Origin: Burkholderiaceae bacterium
GTDB taxonomy: Bacteria; Pseudomonadota; Gammaproteobacteria; Burkholderiales; Burkholderiaceae
DNA length: 6,868 bases
Assembly: GCA_023253905.1 (NCBI GenBank)
Contig: JALREG010000061.1
Coordinates: 1-6,868 of the forward strand
Reading direction: 5' to 3'
Positions within the stretch are counted from its first letter, which is position 1. Each line of letters starts with the position of its first letter. The notes under the pieces were generated by a model that was not told where the DNA came from, made no database searches, and worked only from the letters and a program-made list of their open reading frames with translations. The translations under genes and the position numbers were made by a program. Of this stretch, positions 6,644 to 6,868 are shown one piece after another.

Positions 6644-6663
6644 GATCCTGCCGCCAGAGGATC
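6644..6663 (-). promoter_or_regulatory. Hairpin covering the comEC ribosome binding site
   Basis: GATCCT (6644-6649) and AGGATC (6658-6663) form a 6-bp stem with an 8-base loop. In the comEC mRNA the 3' arm contains the AGGA that serves as ribosome binding site seven bases before the ATG at 6638, so folding would mask it. The stem is short and untested. Confidence 0.35.
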
Positions 6664-6694
6664 GGCTCGCGCGCAACGCGCTCACCCTACCGCG

Positions 6695-6868
6695 CTAGGC
6701 CGGACGGTTGGCGACCGCAGTCCCGTTATGCGATCCCGCCTGACACCAGTGCGCAAGGCGCGGCAATGCACGCACGGCATTGGCCGCCGTCAGGCGGGCT
6801 ATCTCGTCGCCACCGCAGTCCCGCAGTCCCGCAAGCGTATCAGCGATACGGACGATCTCGGCCGGGGC
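6695..6868 (-). CDS. TatD-family metal-dependent hydrolase, C-terminal fragment; 5' part outside window
   Basis: The frame is open from the right edge to a TAG at 6695-6697, giving 57 residues. The sequence APAEIVRIADTLAGLRDCGGDEIARLTAANAVRALPRL resembles the end of TatD/YcfH-type deoxyribonucleases, which close with NxPA, a helix ending in LAxLRG, and TxxNAxRLF or its betaproteobacterial ALPRL form. The catalytic metal-binding residues lie upstream and are not visible. After ALPRLA there is a tail of about 18 residues (HWCQAGSHNGTAVANRPA) that looks unconserved. From memory, TatD-like genes sit just upstream of comEC in several Burkholderiales, which agrees with this placement. The call rests on a short segment, so another hydrolase of the same fold cannot be excluded. 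Confidence 0.7.
   Translation of the reverse strand, partial: APAEIVRIADTLAGLRDCGGDEIARLTAANAVRALPRLAHWCQAGSHNGTAVANRPA
6816..6831. repeat. 8-bp tandem repeat CAGTCCCG, two copies, with a third copy at 6718-6725
   Basis: CAGTCCCG occurs twice in tandem (6816-6823, 6824-6831) inside the TatD-like coding sequence. A 12-bp direct repeat, ACCGCAGTCCCG, occurs at 6714-6725 and 6812-6823. The 8-bp unit is not a multiple of three, so gain or loss of a copy would shift the frame. At present the frame reads as TatD-like on both sides. Confidence 0.5.

Noticed and set aside
1..6868. Defence system, mobile element, CRISPR array or biosynthetic cluster
   Set aside because: Every gene belongs to a housekeeping or core metabolic family, composition looks even, and no recombinase, phage gene or regular repeat array is visible.

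Overview
The window looks like ordinary chromosome from a GC-rich betaproteobacterium, most likely Burkholderiales. The protein families, the dense packing of genes on both strands and the GC-rich codon usage all point that way. The assignment is by inspection only. I see no transposase, integrase, phage gene, CRISPR array, tRNA or rRNA, and no gene-free stretch longer than about 140 bases.

Layout. Bases 1-863 (minus) hold the N-terminal 287 residues of propionyl-CoA synthetase (prpE), whose 3' part runs off the left edge. A 139-bp divergent control region (864-1002) separates it from a plus-strand gene (1003-2040) for a periplasmic iron(III)-binding protein of the FutA/FbpA type. This spacer holds a likely Fur box inside a sigma70-like promoter for the iron gene, and a perfect 11-bp inverted repeat close to the prpE start. 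Next, convergent with the iron gene, come two minus-strand genes joined by an ATGA overlap: an alpha/beta hydrolase (2403-3272) and a YoaB-like RidA-family protein (2053-2406). Divergent from the hydrolase is D-3-hydroxybutyrate dehydrogenase (3360-4142, plus), in which the known catalytic and substrate-binding residues are in register. It ends 3 bp from the stop codon of comEC (4146-6638, minus), the DNA-uptake channel of natural transformation. Upstream of comEC on the same strand is the C-terminus of a TatD-family metal-dependent hydrolase (6695-6868), cut by the right edge.

How the genes fit together. prpE and the dehydrogenase both belong to short-chain acid and polyhydroxyalkanoate carbon metabolism: propionate activation, and oxidation of 3-hydroxybutyrate to acetoacetate. 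The hydrolase could supply an acid to that pathway by cleaving an ester, but this rests on position alone. The iron-binding protein is an orphan in this window, with no permease or ATPase next to it. TatD and comEC appear co-oriented and may be co-transcribed. Both act on DNA or nucleotides.

I did not find an undescribed system. The items most worth checking are regulatory: the Fur-box/palindrome control region, the translationally coupled hydrolase-RidA pair opposite the dehydrogenase, and a hairpin that could mask the comEC ribosome binding site.
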